A DNA stretch of 64,000 bases from Sternotherus odoratus (Eukaryota; Chordata; Testudines; Kinosternidae). The position numbers and the translations under genes are program-made. Under the pieces are notes generated by a model that was not told the DNA's origin, did no database searches, and saw only the letters and a list, made by a program, of their open reading frames with translations. Position 1 is the stretch's first letter, and each line of letters starts with the position of its first letter. Shown in pieces: positions 24,901 to 32,982 of this stretch. The stretch is from positions 65,790,390 to 65,854,389 of the forward strand of contig JAVMKO010000003.1 in assembly GCA_032164245.1 (NCBI GenBank), in the 5' to 3' direction.

Positions 24901-27900
24901 ACAAACATCACTTTTCACAGAAACAGAGTTACTAGCTAGCAAGCCATTTTAAAAAAAGAAACCAAAAAGCCTTTCCCCTCCTCCTCTCAAAAAAACAAAC
25001 AAAAAAGACAAAGCAAACATGTAGAAAGTGTGTTTCTATTCTGTTTAGGTCCAATAAAGAATACAGACAACTGTACATTTTTATTATTGAGTCTGCAAAA
25101 AGCCCTACATAAATAAATTACACTGATTGGACATGCACATGTGCATATTTATTTGTTTTTCCTAAATTTAAGTATTTCAGGAAAAAGTGCCAGAGCAGCC
25201 ACCAACAAGAGTTGATGGCCACACTCGGAGGCCACTAAACTTTTCGTTGTGAGATCCCCTGGACACAGAGTACAGTTTCTCTGCTGCTCAGGCAGCTCCC
25301 CGGGCCAGCTGGGACAGAAGTCACAGAGGTCTTGGAAGTCACGGAAACTGTGACCTTCGTGACAAGACTCACAACCTTAGCTATGTATGCGTACAGCACT
25401 CTAACCAAGTTTCAAATTGCATTGATAGCAGGCTGCAATATCACGAACCAGAGCATACAAACATCTATTAGAGAACAGGTAATCATGTTGTGTTTCACTT
25501 TGATAACTAGGTGAGCACTGTCAGTCTTACATCACTTCAGTAAGAAACACGTCAGCATTGTGGGACAGTCAGTACACTAGTCAACAACTAGGCTTATTCA
25601 CCTCTTGCTCTTCAGCTCCTTCCTGGATTTTGAGACTTAGGGGTATGTCTTCACTACAGGAGTAGGTCGATTTCCCTTAATTCGATTTTCTAAAGTCTAC
25701 TTTAGAAAATCGAATCAGTGTGTCACCACCAGGACAGCAGGTCGACACTGTCTGTCCTTAAACTTTTTGCAGGGGTCGACATAGCCCGCATTGCACTGTG
25801 GGTAGGTAGCCCACAGTGCTGGGAGTGCCGGACCCCCCCGCCCGCCCGAGCAGCCCCGCGCCGGACACCTCCCCCCCCCCCCCGCCTGAGGGGGGGGGGG
25901 GAGCCGGCGCGGGGCTGCTCGGAAGTCGGAGGCTTAAAGTCAGATGCCTCTTCACTACATCACAATCGACCTAGAGAGGTCGATTTTAGCGCTACTTCTC
26001 TCGTCAGGCAGGAGTTATAAAGTCGATTTTGAGGGCCCTTTAAATCGACTTTAAGGGCATGCGTGTGAAGACAGGTACACGTTTATTTCGACTTAACGTC
26101 GTTAAAGTCGACGTTAAGTCGTAGTGAAGACATGCCCTTAACTCCTATCTAACTCTGCAACCAAACTATTTGAGAACAAATTCAATAATATCAGTGGACT
26201 TTGAGGGATGTTTGTCCATCCCTTCAAGCTCTTGATTCTATCTTTATTCTTGCTTTTAAAAAGATACTGTAGATGGAAAAGTTGATTAAAATTGGCTTTC
26301 AGAGTTTTCTGGAGTTGCACCACACTCAAATTGGTAGTTACCTCCTTATTTTATAGATCACTTTTGAGACCATTACCACTACTTGGAGTACAGTAATTTA
26401 TTTTCTTGACCTTTGTTCACAACAATCTTAAAAGTAATTTCTGCCACAGTTTTCTTGCTGGATACCCAAGAACAGCTATCCCAGTATATTAGGCAAATGC
26501 ATCTTTTTTGTTAGTTATAAAATACAATTTGAAGGCAATTAAAATATAAAACCAAGTACAGTAGTTTACCCTTTAAAACAGCCATGGGAACATCACAATA
26601 AGCACTGGGGGGGAGGGAGTAAGAAGGATTCCTCTTTTATAGTATCATTCCTTCAAACCAGCTACCTGTATGTTTAGTTATGTTTTCTGATATGCTGTCC
26701 TATCATTTTAGCTGAGACTACCAGAACAATGAAAGCAATATAACCAGAAATAACTGCCTTTCCGATGTTGGATGTAATTGTATTTCATAGGGCTTTCTCC
26801 AAAATGTCTTGGAAACCCACACTTGCTCTTGGTGAGGTTAGAGACTGGAATAGTCTAACCATCACAGGTAATCTATAAAGCCATAAGAACTAAAATCTTA
26901 AATTAAAGCAAGATTTAACAAACAGGAAGCTGATGAGATACTGTATTAATTCTATTCTTATATATCTACTGGTTTCTGTGCACACCTTAAGGCACAGAGG
27001 TAGTAAACAATGGACGCTGGAGTCAGGATGCATCCTCTTCATTTAGGTTTATAAATCTATGAAATAAAAGTATCTCATATTATCACTTTATCCTGTGTTT
27101 AAGAGAGGGACAAGTCACTTTCATGCCAATAATACTCTGAGTAGCCTTTCAAATATTTTTACATTGCTCTCATTAGAAATTGCAGCAACACTATTTCATA
27201 GAAATTTTAACCACTTGCACTCTATTCACATTGTTTTAAAATATTTTTTCTAAATGGTTAGCCAGAACAACTACAATGGTTTGGACCCTATGCCATTCTA
27301 TCCTTACATTCACACTGGAAAAAAAAAATATTTTCATCTCATTCTACAAACATTTACTAAAAGATCCTAAGTTTACTTGTTATGGAAAATATTCCCCTAC
27401 TGAAGGGACATAGACTTTAACATCTGTATCAGCATCTAGGAGCTCATAAGGGACTCTAACAGACTGCAGTGGAAATCCATTTTTACTTTATCTTCTTAAA
27501 GCATACTCCTTAGTTCAACCTTCTGCCTATTTTTCTGAAAACTAAAATGATTGTCACTCTGGTTTTAAGAGTAAAAAGCCAAGGTTAAGCAATCAGCACT
27601 TCATTTTAAAACCACATGATGATGAAAAGTAAGTCTACATGACAATTTACTCTTGAAGATTATAGTTTACAGATTACATGCAGTTGACACCAATTCAAAT
27701 TGTCACATGAAACATTCAGACACACAATGCTATCTGAGGAATACTAGTCTTTTTGACATTCAGATGAGTGCAGTAGAAACGTGGCAGAATCAGTGCACTC
27801 AGCGCAGTAACTTTAAACAAGCACCATACCCTTAACAACCGAAAGTATACAATGAAGAAAAGAAAGAAAAAAAAAGCACTGAAAAATTGGTGGACTGCTA

Positions 27901-30480
27901 TTTGTACAATACTCCAACTGGCTTTTTTTTTATAGCCACAACAACTTTTTGGGTTATGTAGAACAAACTATGATGTGATTTAGAGTTCGTTACTGAATCG
28001 CTACCAAATTACTTATACAGACTAGGAGCGGATCTACACACAGGAATTTTCAACTGCACTTGGACATTACAAAACACCACTCCTCCACTCCCTTCCCCTC
28101 AAAATAACCAGTATGTAGTGCTGTTGTCCTGTTAGTGTGGAGAAGGGTCAACTGATTTTACCACCTGTTTTAACAATGTGCAATCAATTACTCCCAATAT
28201 TGTTTTGTCAAAAAAATAAATGTTGAAAGAAGCAGGGTCTCCCCACAATGCTAGCTAAGGGGAAATCTGTGAGAAGCAGTGCTTGACACCCAACCATGTT
28301 TGACAATTCTTGTGTAAATCCAACCTACAGTCCAACTGACCAGGGCCTGAGAAATTCACTCAACAATGGGAAGTTTAAGACATTGATTTCTGAAGAACTG
28401 AAGCTCTCATTTTGAGAAGAGTCAGTTCCTAGCCATGATAGTTGTGCAGTGTTGTCCTTCTGAGTTAGCAGACATTTCCAGTGCTTCTGCTGATATAGCT
28501 TTACCAAGCTACAGCAGAATAACATAAATAAGAGTGACAGTATGGCAGCTGCCCACAATGTTCTGAAGAGTAACTGTGAAACTCACCAACAAGCATGTCA
28601 GTTCCATGCAACTGCTGTATGGGGAAAAAAAAATAAGAAAAGACCCAGGCACTGGACCCAATCAAACTTGACTAAGACTAAATAAAAGTCACAGCTGAGT
28701 CTTGGGGATGAATACAGTAAAGAGACATCTTCTCTCCCTCATACCCCACTTGTTGCAACAACAGTCAAGAGAGAAAGAGCCTTCTCCCATCCAGCATCAA
28801 GATAAATAGAATGTCTAAACTGTAAAACACCTACTAGACAAAGACAAAAGATCAATCCTTTAAACTGGTTCTAGACAGCATCCTCCTTAACAAGTGAGGC
28901 TGGTAAAGGCCCTAGGCTCGTCACCAAGACAGATATTGCTTACAACTCCTCCCACCTTTATCTTTCTCCTTTACCTCTGGATAGTAGAATCAGGGTATGT
29001 CTACAATGCAAATGAAGGTGTGACTATAGTACAAGTAGCATACCCATATTAACTTTAATCCAGCTAGCATGGGTAACAATGACTATGTAGACATGGGTGG
29101 GCTTCAGCGCAGGGTAGCAACCAACGTATGTACTCAGGCTCCCTAGGGTCTGCGCTCTGGTTGCTACTCCATGCTGAATCCTGTGCCACCTCATCTACAC
29201 TGCTATTGTTAACACTGACATACTTGCCTGTGCTAGAATCATGCCTTCACTTTCCCATACAGACATACCCTTAGGAGCAGAGGCTTATTTGTTCAGTATT
29301 GCTTTCATCAGTGAGGCTTCCCTTTAATTGAAAACAAAGAACAAAAGAAATGATTTAAAATACTGTTAAAAACACATGGCTTTAATTTATTTCAAACACT
29401 AAACAGATACTGTTAAATCCCCAATCTTCCTGCTACAAGACACACATAACACTCATGATAAAAGACTAGTAACATCACCTATTTGTATTACGTGCGTATT
29501 ACCGATTATATCTCATTTTATATACAGTAACTGTACAAAGGACTAGGGAAATTCAATACTGTTTCTCTCATTCCAATTTCCTTATCTCACAGTCAAACAC
29601 ACCCTATTTTTGTGCAGCTTATACTGTCAGAACTCAAAATCCTGAACAACTCTCTCCTGCTAAGGATGGAGAACAACAACAACAAGGAAATAGAGATATA
29701 AAACCAGAATGAACCCAAGGGACAAGGGAAACACACACATCTATTAGGCTGCGGAAGAGCAGCCTCCCAAAGGGCAGAGAAAGCACTATCCACCTCGGAC
29801 ATTTAAAGGTCACCTGCAAAGAGGGAGCGTAAAAAACACAACCTGTGCTCGTGTCCTGTTTGCTCTATGAGGTGTAAGAGCAGCAGGAGAGGGCTGTCTC
29901 CTTGCTGCCCCTCTCCCCTACCCGTCCACCGAGTATTTTGCGTTACAAAGTCAGGTCAGTCAGCAGCCCGGACAGGCTCCAGGAAAGCAGCGAGAGGAGG
30001 ATTTCGCAAGCGCGCGGTGGCGGGCCGGAGCTCTTGGACAGACGGTCTAACGCGCTGGAGTTTTTGCTCCCGGACATGACACCCAACCGACTCCAGCCAC
30101 GAACGGTTTCCAGGGACTGTCTCTCTGACACGGGCGCAGCAGCCCCCGACGCTTCGGTTCAGGGGCCCGACCCCCAACATGGCAAGGCAGGGACGGGGCC
30201 ACGGGCAGGGAAAGGGGCTTCGCGCTCGCTCGCCCGGACTCGCTCACCGCGCCCCAGGAAAAGTCCGATCCCCCCCCCCCCAGGCGGCGGGCCCCTGGGA
30301 TCCCTTCCCCAGCCCGGGCAGAGGCCCGCGGCCAGGCCCGGCGGGGGGCGGCTCACCGGTGTGCTGGTCCCGGGGCCACAGGTAGTAGGTGGCGGGGATG
30401 ACGATGAGCCCCACGAAGCTGGTGAGGAAGTAGAAGAAGGTGTTGCCGCTGTCGTCGTACTGGAACTGCTGCCCCGCCAT
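845..30480 (-). CDS. SEC63: SEC63, 5' part of gene (coding exons 1-5, partial)
   Basis: SEC63 is an ER-membrane J-protein. With Sec62 it partners the Sec61 channel and recruits BiP through a lumenal J domain for protein translocation. Five exons join in phase: 30480-30357, 17812-17713, 15886-15772, 9289-9177 and 906-845, all with AG/GT borders, giving residues 1-171. Visible parts are the N-terminus MAGQQFQYDDSGN, membrane segment 1 (about residues 14-35), a basic loop, membrane segment 2 (about 77-93, VLLAGWALFLFLAYKV), and a J domain from about residue 104 with HPD at 132-134. The encoded part ends near GNPDGPQ (residue 171). The human protein, as I remember it, is 760 residues, so about three quarters lies left of the window. 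The start has a good Kozak context (G at -3 and +4). No frame break is seen, so the gene looks functional. Confidence 0.97.
1095..1358. mobile_element. Harbinger-like MITE
   Basis: The left end reads GGGCTGGTCTACAGTAG and the right end GTAGTGAAGACATACCC, forming imperfect terminal inverted repeats like those of 25640-26137 and 28993-29270. Internal hairpin arms TCGATTTATCG/CGATAAATCGA are visible near 1280-1310. The flanks TTA and TAT do not match, so the TSD is decayed. Confidence 0.6.
1716..2461. mobile_element. PIF/Harbinger-like element with TAA target duplication
   Basis: Terminal inverted repeats GGCTGTGGTTAGACT and AGTCTAACCACAGCC are perfect over 15 bp. Both sides carry TAA (1713-1715 and 2462-2464), the 3-bp TSD of the PIF/Harbinger superfamily. 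Subterminal TAGCGCTA-type palindromes are present. The 746-bp body is GC-rich and has no transposase frame, so it is non-autonomous. Confidence 0.75.
2189..2216. repeat. Perfect 12-bp-arm hairpin
   Basis: Arms CTGTCAGTTTCA and TGAAACTGACAG flank a GAAA tetraloop, inside the 1716-2461 Harbinger-like element. Confidence 0.85.
5201..5270 (+). repeat. Minisatellite, 14-bp unit x5
   Basis: Five identical head-to-tail copies of GTGACGGGCAGGAA directly abut the left arm of the fold-back at 5272. Perfect identity suggests recent expansion and likely length polymorphism. Confidence 0.95.
5272..5372. repeat. Perfect 32-bp inverted repeat
   Basis: Arms 5272-5303 and 5341-5372 are fully complementary with a 37-base loop. 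The right arm continues into the retroposon body, so the left arm is the extra, inverted copy. Confidence 0.95.
5272..5673 (+). mobile_element. Sauropsid retroposon with fold-back 5' end
   Basis: The 3' half contains CATCCGACGAAGTGGGTATT and GTCTTTAAGGTGCCACAGGA, a 3' end shared with copies at 19776-19862 (minus) and 48444-48560. I recognise it as a frequent interspersed repeat of turtles and other sauropsids but cannot name the family with certainty. The left end is a perfect 32-bp inverted copy (5272-5303) of 5341-5372, separated by 37 bases. Confidence 0.7.
7134..7400. mobile_element. hAT-like MITE
   Basis: The ends CAGGGCTGGCC and GGCCGGCCCTA form inverted repeats. Flanks CTCATAAT and CTCATCAC match at 6 of 8 positions, consistent with an aged 8-bp hAT TSD. 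Confidence 0.6.
8176..8615 (-). mobile_element. hAT-like element, 'gagccaca' family copy 1
   Basis: It begins CAGGGGTGGCCAACCTGAG and ends near TGGTCACCCCAG, with GCCACATGTGGCTCTG close to the right end. It is an inverted relative of 12084-12536 and of 49001-49406. The TSD is decayed. Confidence 0.65.
9177..9289 (-). CDS. SEC63: SEC63 coding exon 4 (J-domain core)
   Basis: The exon encodes residues 114-150 plus two bases of codon 151, with acceptor TTTTAAG and donor GTAAGT. It contains the J-domain helix II/III core, KYHPDKGGDEVMF, with the HPD tripeptide needed to stimulate the Hsp70 BiP ATPase at residues 132-134. The catalytic loop is intact. Confidence 0.97.
10022..10100. repeat. 28-bp-arm imperfect hairpin
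   Basis: Arms 10022-10049 and 10073-10100 match at 26 of 28 positions around a 23-base AT-rich loop. GC-rich arms with an AT loop in intronic DNA could be a tiny fold-back element. Confidence 0.85.
10130..10153. repeat. Perfect 24-bp palindrome
   Basis: ATATGAAATACA followed directly by its reverse complement, without spacer, 29 bases from the hairpin at 10022-10100. Confidence 0.9.
10380..11660 (-). pseudogene. Decayed transposon-borne FEN1/XPG-like PIN nuclease gene
   Basis: Read on the minus strand, fragments in several frames line up in one protein order. They are GVDIKNIVSY then DPFPITMF (about 11660-11560), VAHDLAELQKQAEH (about 11380), HEEADN with an acidic pair (about 11120), TDIFVLLLHHYLEQG (about 11030), and HVLSGCDTVVSCFGPSKG (about 10890), which resembles the FEN1 helix-hairpin-helix GCD motif. 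A cysteine-rich tail RCGCSSNKPACTMFC follows (about 10480-10430). This order (EEAD, DTD, GCDT, Cys-rich end) is what I know from multicopy, apparently transposon-linked proteins of fish and invertebrates. At least five frameshifts or stops make it dead. It lies in SEC63 intron 3 in sense orientation. The transposon superfamily is not identified and no termini were found. Confidence 0.6.
12084..12536 (+). mobile_element. hAT element with perfect 8-bp TSD, family copy 2
   Basis: The element runs from CGGGATGGCCAAACTG to AACCTGAG-type sequence on the complement (right end TTGGCTACTCCTG). It is bordered by identical GTCTAGAT at 12076-12083 and 12537-12544. The 8-bp TSD fixes both ends and identifies hAT. 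No coding capacity. Confidence 0.85.
14158..14393. mobile_element. Harbinger-like MITE with TAA flanks
   Basis: It begins GGCCTGGTCTACACTT after TAA (14155-14157) and ends AGATAGTACCC before TAA (14394-14396). Internal arms CGATTTATTG and CAATAAATCG resemble the 1095-1358 copy. A T10/G12 tract near the left end has expanded. Confidence 0.6.
15772..15886 (-). CDS. SEC63: SEC63 coding exon 3
   Basis: The acceptor is CCAAACAG and the donor GTAAGT. One base completes Lys75, then residues 76-113 follow: the second membrane segment (LLAGWALFLFLAYKV) and the start of the J domain (YNPYEVLHLDP). The phase joins exactly to exons 2 and 4. Confidence 0.97.
15887..17712 (-). other. SEC63 intron 2 (1.83 kb)
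   Basis: Half of this short intron is the hAT element 16209-17115 with its C-rich internal repeats. The remainder is AT-rich with no recognised feature. Confidence 0.75.
16209..17115 (+). mobile_element. hAT element with apparently inverted right terminus
   Basis: The left end CAGGGGTGGGCAAACTATGG follows GCATAGAT (16201-16208). The interior ends near TTGGGCCAAAAAGTTTGAT, but instead of the expected complementary terminus the sequence continues ATCTATGC (17094-17101) and TGGGGTGGGCAAAC (17102-17115). That is the reverse complement of the TSD plus the terminus in direct orientation. The body at about 16640-17030 is a C-rich tandem array of CCTGAGCCCC-type units. Confidence 0.75.
17713..17812 (-). 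CDS. SEC63: SEC63 coding exon 2
   Basis: The exon follows a pyrimidine-rich acceptor ending TTTGCAG and ends before a GTAAGT donor. It completes codon 42 (Glu), encodes residues 43-74 (begins QIRLKNIRKVYGRCLWYRLR) and leaves two bases of codon 75. The basic, arginine-rich stretch is the loop between the two N-terminal membrane segments. Phase matches exons 1 and 3. Confidence 0.96.
18040..18370. mobile_element. Young CpG-rich hAT MITE with perfect TSD
   Basis: Ends CAGTGGTCCCCAACC and GGTTGGGGACCACTG are perfect inverted repeats, and CTTTACAC flanks both sides (18032-18039, 18371-18378). The many intact CpGs in a 331-bp body argue for recent insertion. Open frames here are by-products of its GC content. 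Confidence 0.9.
18779..18874. mobile_element. Short hAT MITE (96 bp)
   Basis: Ends TAGAGCCCTGCA and TGCAGGACTCTA. Flanks CCTATACC and CCTATATA match at 6 of 8. It is inserted into a MIR-like SINE fragment (about 18735-18770). Confidence 0.65.
19776..19862 (-). mobile_element. Sauropsid retroposon 3' end
   Basis: Reverse complement of the 3' end seen at 5272-5673, from CATCCGACGAAGTGGG to TGCCACAGGACTTTGT. Only the last 87 bases are present. Confidence 0.75.
20295..21025 (+). mobile_element. hAT-like element, left end clear
   Basis: The left terminus CAGTGCTTTGCAAACTGTGG is hAT-like. The interior is C-rich filler, as in 16209-17115. No matching right terminus is visible, so it is truncated or very diverged and the right boundary is a guess. 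Confidence 0.45.
21105..21550 (+). mobile_element. CR1 LINE 3' fragment
   Basis: Contains the CR1 3' pattern: GAGGAAAGGTTAAAAAACTG near the start, a TTTCCAGCACTACATGTCC stretch and the terminal ATTCTATGATAAAT at about 21540. It is 5'-truncated, as most CR1 copies are. Confidence 0.8.
22061..22102 (+). repeat. 21-bp tandem duplication
   Basis: Two identical adjacent copies of a 21-base unit starting AATGTTATCAGAGTTG. Confidence 0.95.
22594..22629 (+). repeat. (AC)n microsatellite
   Basis: About 18 AC units with one T interruption. Confidence 0.95.
24498..24720 (+). mobile_element. hAT-like left end
   Basis: CAGTATTTCTCAAACGTGACC resembles hAT termini elsewhere in the window. GC-rich filler follows with a NotI-like GCGGCCGC. 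The right end was not found; it may extend to about 25.2 kb. Confidence 0.4.
25681..25714. repeat. Perfect 15-bp-arm hairpin
   Basis: TTCGATTTTCTAAAG, loop TCTA, then the exact complement; inside the 25640-26137 MITE. Confidence 0.9.
25846..25922. repeat. 19-bp-arm hairpin enclosing C-run and G-run
   Basis: Arms CCGAGCAGCCCCGCGCCGG and its exact complement (25904-25922) enclose about 14 C and 12 G that can extend the stem. This is a candidate for very stable hairpin, G-quadruplex or i-motif structure. Confidence 0.9.
28993..29270. mobile_element. Harbinger-like MITE
   Basis: Ends GGGTATGTCTACAATGC and ACAGACATACCC. Flanks TCA and TTA are a one-mismatch 3-bp TSD. Family resemblance to 25640-26137 at the termini only. 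Confidence 0.65.
30357..30480 (-). CDS. SEC63: SEC63 coding exon 1
   Basis: This exon encodes residues 1-41 plus the first base of codon 42. It starts at the ATG read from 30480 inside the CpG island and ends at a GTGAGC donor (30356 downward). It carries the short lumenal N-terminus and the first transmembrane helix, ending WPRDQHT. The sequence is GC-rich, unlike the later exons. Confidence 0.97.
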
Positions 30481-30650
30481 GGCCGCTCATCCACGCCTCC
30501 CTCCCGCCGCCGGGGCACGCACGGCCGGTCCGCACCGCGCTCGCTCACGCGAGCCGAGCCAGCATCCGGGATCCGGCGAGAATGTCGGCCGCCCCGCCCC
30601 GCTCGAGCCACACAGCGAGACGTGTCACTGTGCAGCCACCATAGCCGTTG

Positions 30651-30658
30651 TGACGTCA
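30651..30658. promoter_or_regulatory. Consensus CRE (TGACGTCA)
   Basis: A perfect palindromic CREB/ATF site lies 171 bases upstream of the SEC63 start codon, inside the CpG island. A CCAAT box in reverse orientation (30673-30677) lies 15 bases farther out. ATF-family control would suit an ER translocation gene, but this is inference. Confidence 0.55.
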
Positions 30659-30718
30659 CACGACGCGCCGGGATTGGCTCCTCCGTTTCCCCCCGCCCGA
30701 TGACAGCGGCGACGGCCG

Positions 30719-30726
30719 TGACATCA
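30719..30726. promoter_or_regulatory. CRE-like site (TGACATCA)
   Basis: This is a one-mismatch CRE 68 bases beyond the perfect CRE, in the same CpG island. The pair could act together. No functional evidence is available. Confidence 0.35.
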
Positions 30727-31316
30727 CAAGGCGGAGGACGCGCGCGTGGAAGAATGGCTTGGCTGTTGACGAAGGGAGAAAGGGGGGGAGGGTGGCGCGC
30801 GCAAGCCTCGAGGGCGGGTTGGGGGAGGGGATGTGCCTGTGACGGGATCCCTGAGCCCGCAGGGAGCGAGGGAAGCGTGCGCGGGAGGAGTGTGTCTGTA
30901 GGCGGGAGCCGAATGGCGCGTGATTGGTTGGCTGAGGCCAGGTGTGGGGGAGCCCCAGGGCACGCGGGGCGGGGTCTGGCTGGGGTCGATGTGGGCAAGG
31001 TTCGGGGTCTGGCCCAGGCCAGGCCCCTGTGACCTACCAGCGAGTCGTTCTGCAGCCACAGCTAGCACGGGGTGAGGACCGCGCCTGAGCCAGGAGAAGA
31101 TCCTGCCCTGGCTGCTCTTCTGCCCCCCCCAGCCGCCTTCCCGTCCCCGCGTGGGTCTGGCTCGCCGCACAGTGTTTGGTTTGGCTGGAGGCGGGTGTTT
31201 GTTTCTCATGATTTCTAGAATCAAACTCACCAAGTTTTCTCTTGTTAATGCGTCTCCTCTCCAGTGACACAAGCAGGAAGGTGCCCCCAGTCAAAAGCCC
31301 ATTATTTCCCTATGCC

Positions 31317-32057
31317 TGGGGCCTACCAAATGTCATGGCCGTGAAAAACATGCCAGAGACCATGAAATCTGGTTTCGCCTGTGAAATCTGGTCTTTTGTG
31401 TGCTTTTACCCCTCACTATACAGATTTCACAGGGGAGACCAGTGTTTCTCCAGCTGGGGGGACCTGACCCAAAAGGGATTTGCAGGGATTGCCACCCTCA
31501 CTTCAGTGCTGCCTTCAGAGCTGGGCGGGCAGAGGGCAGCTGCTGTTGGCCAGGAGTCCAGCTCTGAAGGCAGCACCCCACCAGCAGTAGTGCAGAGTAA
31601 GGGTGGCAATACCATATCACATCATACCATGTCATCCTTCTGCCACCCAGCTCTGATGGCAGTGCAGGAGTGTGGTGACTGCAGATTGAGGGTCCAGCTC
31701 TGCAGGCAGCATTGCAGAAGTAAGGGAGGCAATACCATACCATGCCATATTTACTTCTGCGTTATTGCTGGTGGAGGCTCTGCCCTCAGAGTTAGGCTAT
31801 CGGTAAGCAGCCGCTGCTTTCCAGTTGCCCAGTTCTATGCTTCTGAAGACCAGCAGCAGCACAGAAGTAAGGGTAGCAGTACCTCAATTCCCCCTAAAAT
31901 AGCCTTGTGACACCCCCCCCCAACAAACACCTTTTTGGGCCAGGATCCCCTATAATTACAACGACATGAAATTTCAGTTTCATATAGCTGAAAATATTTT
32001 AAAAATCCTATAACTCTGAAATTGATCAAAAATGGACCTGAATTTGATAGGGCTCTG
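31317..32057 (+). mobile_element. hAT element with perfect 8-bp TSD
   Basis: CCTATGCC borders both sides (31309-31316, 32058-32065). Termini TGGGGCCTACCAAAT and ATTTGATAGGGCTCTG are inverted repeats. The interior includes GTGAAATCTGGTCTTTTGTG and diverged tandem blocks around CAGCTCTGAAGGCAGCA. Only 300-900 bases upstream of the SEC63 CpG island. Confidence 0.85.
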
Positions 32058-32427
32058 CCTATGCCCTTTGCAGGAAGTAGTGAGGTATTTTTTCATAAAT
32101 AATAATAATTATTATATCTTTATCTAAATCAGATTTTCATTAAGGATTTTATATGTAATAGCCCTGAGATTTCACTCTGTAGAATGCTTTTTCAAACTGC
32201 AAAAATACCTCTCCATTTGTTTCTAAATTTAAAATAGAGATTTCACAATGGGAGCAATTTGTCCCTGGAGTGCCCCCATCCTTGTGTCCCTACTTGGTGT
32301 GCTTACCATTCTTTGGTCTCAGCCTTTAACACCCTTTGCACCAACACACAAAATGCTCCTCCTCATGACATACAGGCAGTTACACCACCAGTAATTACTC
32401 TGTGGTCCTCCACCAGAGCAGTGCATT

Positions 32428-32552
32428 TAGGGTGACCCGATGTCCCAATTTTATAGGGACAGTCCCGTTATTTGGAGCTTTTTCTTATGTAGGTGCCTAC
32501 AACCCCAGCACCCCCCGTCCCGATTTTTTACACTTGCTATCTGGTCATCCTA
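32428..32552. mobile_element. 125-bp hAT MITE
   Basis: Starts TAGGGTGACCCGATGTCCC and ends CTGGTCATCCTA. Flanks AGTGCATT and ACTGCATT match 7 of 8. Same family as 47610-47733, and its outer termini resemble those of 34189-35483. Confidence 0.8.
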
Positions 32553-32955
32553 ACTGCATTTGTGAAGGTGGATTGCTGTTGCAATTGTTCAAATGGTGCA
32601 AATAAACCTCCCACTCCCATTCCACAGTGAACTGGCCACTTATCAAGGTGGGGCTGTGGAGGAGAGGTTTGGAGTGCAGGAGGGTGCTCCAGGCTAGGAC
32701 AGAGGTTCAGAGGGCAGGAGGTGATCGGGCCTGGAGCAGGAGGATGGGGCATGGGCCACTTATCTGGAGTAATTATGAAGGGTGTGGAGGAGGAGAAAAA
32801 CAATAGCTCAGTGGACCAGAAGGATGAGGAATCAGGCCTGGAGACACCCAACCGAGTGACAAGATTATCAAGTGACCAGTCTGGTTTCCTTTTTGTACTC
32901 CACTGCACAGGGATCACATTAGCCAAAAGCCATTTACCTACACAAATAGTGGTGC

Positions 32956-32982
32956 GCACACACACACACACACACGCACACA
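32956..32982 (+). repeat. (CA)n microsatellite
   Basis: CA repeat interrupted by one CG. Confidence 0.9.

Larger units (their letters stand above)
25640..26137. mobile_element. Harbinger-like MITE with TTA TSD and stacked hairpins
   Basis: Ends GGGGTATGTCTTCACTAC and GTAGTGAAGACATGCCC, with TTA on both sides (25637-25639, 26138-26140). It contains at least four internal palindromes, listed separately or noted in the findings. Non-autonomous. CpG and G/C runs are well preserved, suggesting a young copy. Confidence 0.8.
17813..30356 (-). other. SEC63 intron 1 (12.5 kb)
   Basis: The intron holds hAT copies (18040-18370, 18779-18874, 20295-~21025, 24498-~24720), a CR1 3' end (21105-21550), a minus-strand retroposon end (19776-19862), an AC microsatellite and two Harbinger-like MITEs (25640-26137, 28993-29270). 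At 22798-23240 there is LTR-like composition but no defined ends. I see nothing in 26140-28990. Confidence 0.7.
29950..31130 (-). promoter_or_regulatory. CpG-island promoter of SEC63
   Basis: Dense CpG dinucleotides and high GC surround SEC63 exon 1 in an otherwise AT-rich window. No TATA box is seen at a useful distance, as is typical of a housekeeping CpG-island promoter. CRE-like and reverse CCAAT motifs (ATTGG at 30673 and 30923) lie upstream of the ATG. The transcription start cannot be fixed from sequence but probably lies between about 30500 and 30660. Confidence 0.8.

Noticed and set aside
30159..30998. 279-codon minus-strand frame in the same island
   Set aside because: It overlaps SEC63 exon 1 in another frame and continues through promoter sequence. 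It is a GC-driven by-product.
29902..31032. Long plus-strand open frame (about 376 codons) across the SEC63 promoter
   Set aside because: It overlaps SEC63 exon 1 on the opposite strand and lies in the CpG island, where GC richness removes stop codons. The composition is low complexity (Pro, Arg, Gly) and no domain is seen.
31242..31910. 222-codon plus-strand frame just upstream of the SEC63 promoter
   Set aside because: It runs through the hAT element 31317-32057, which is bounded by a perfect TSD, so the frame is accidental. A divergent gene at the SEC63 promoter is not supported.
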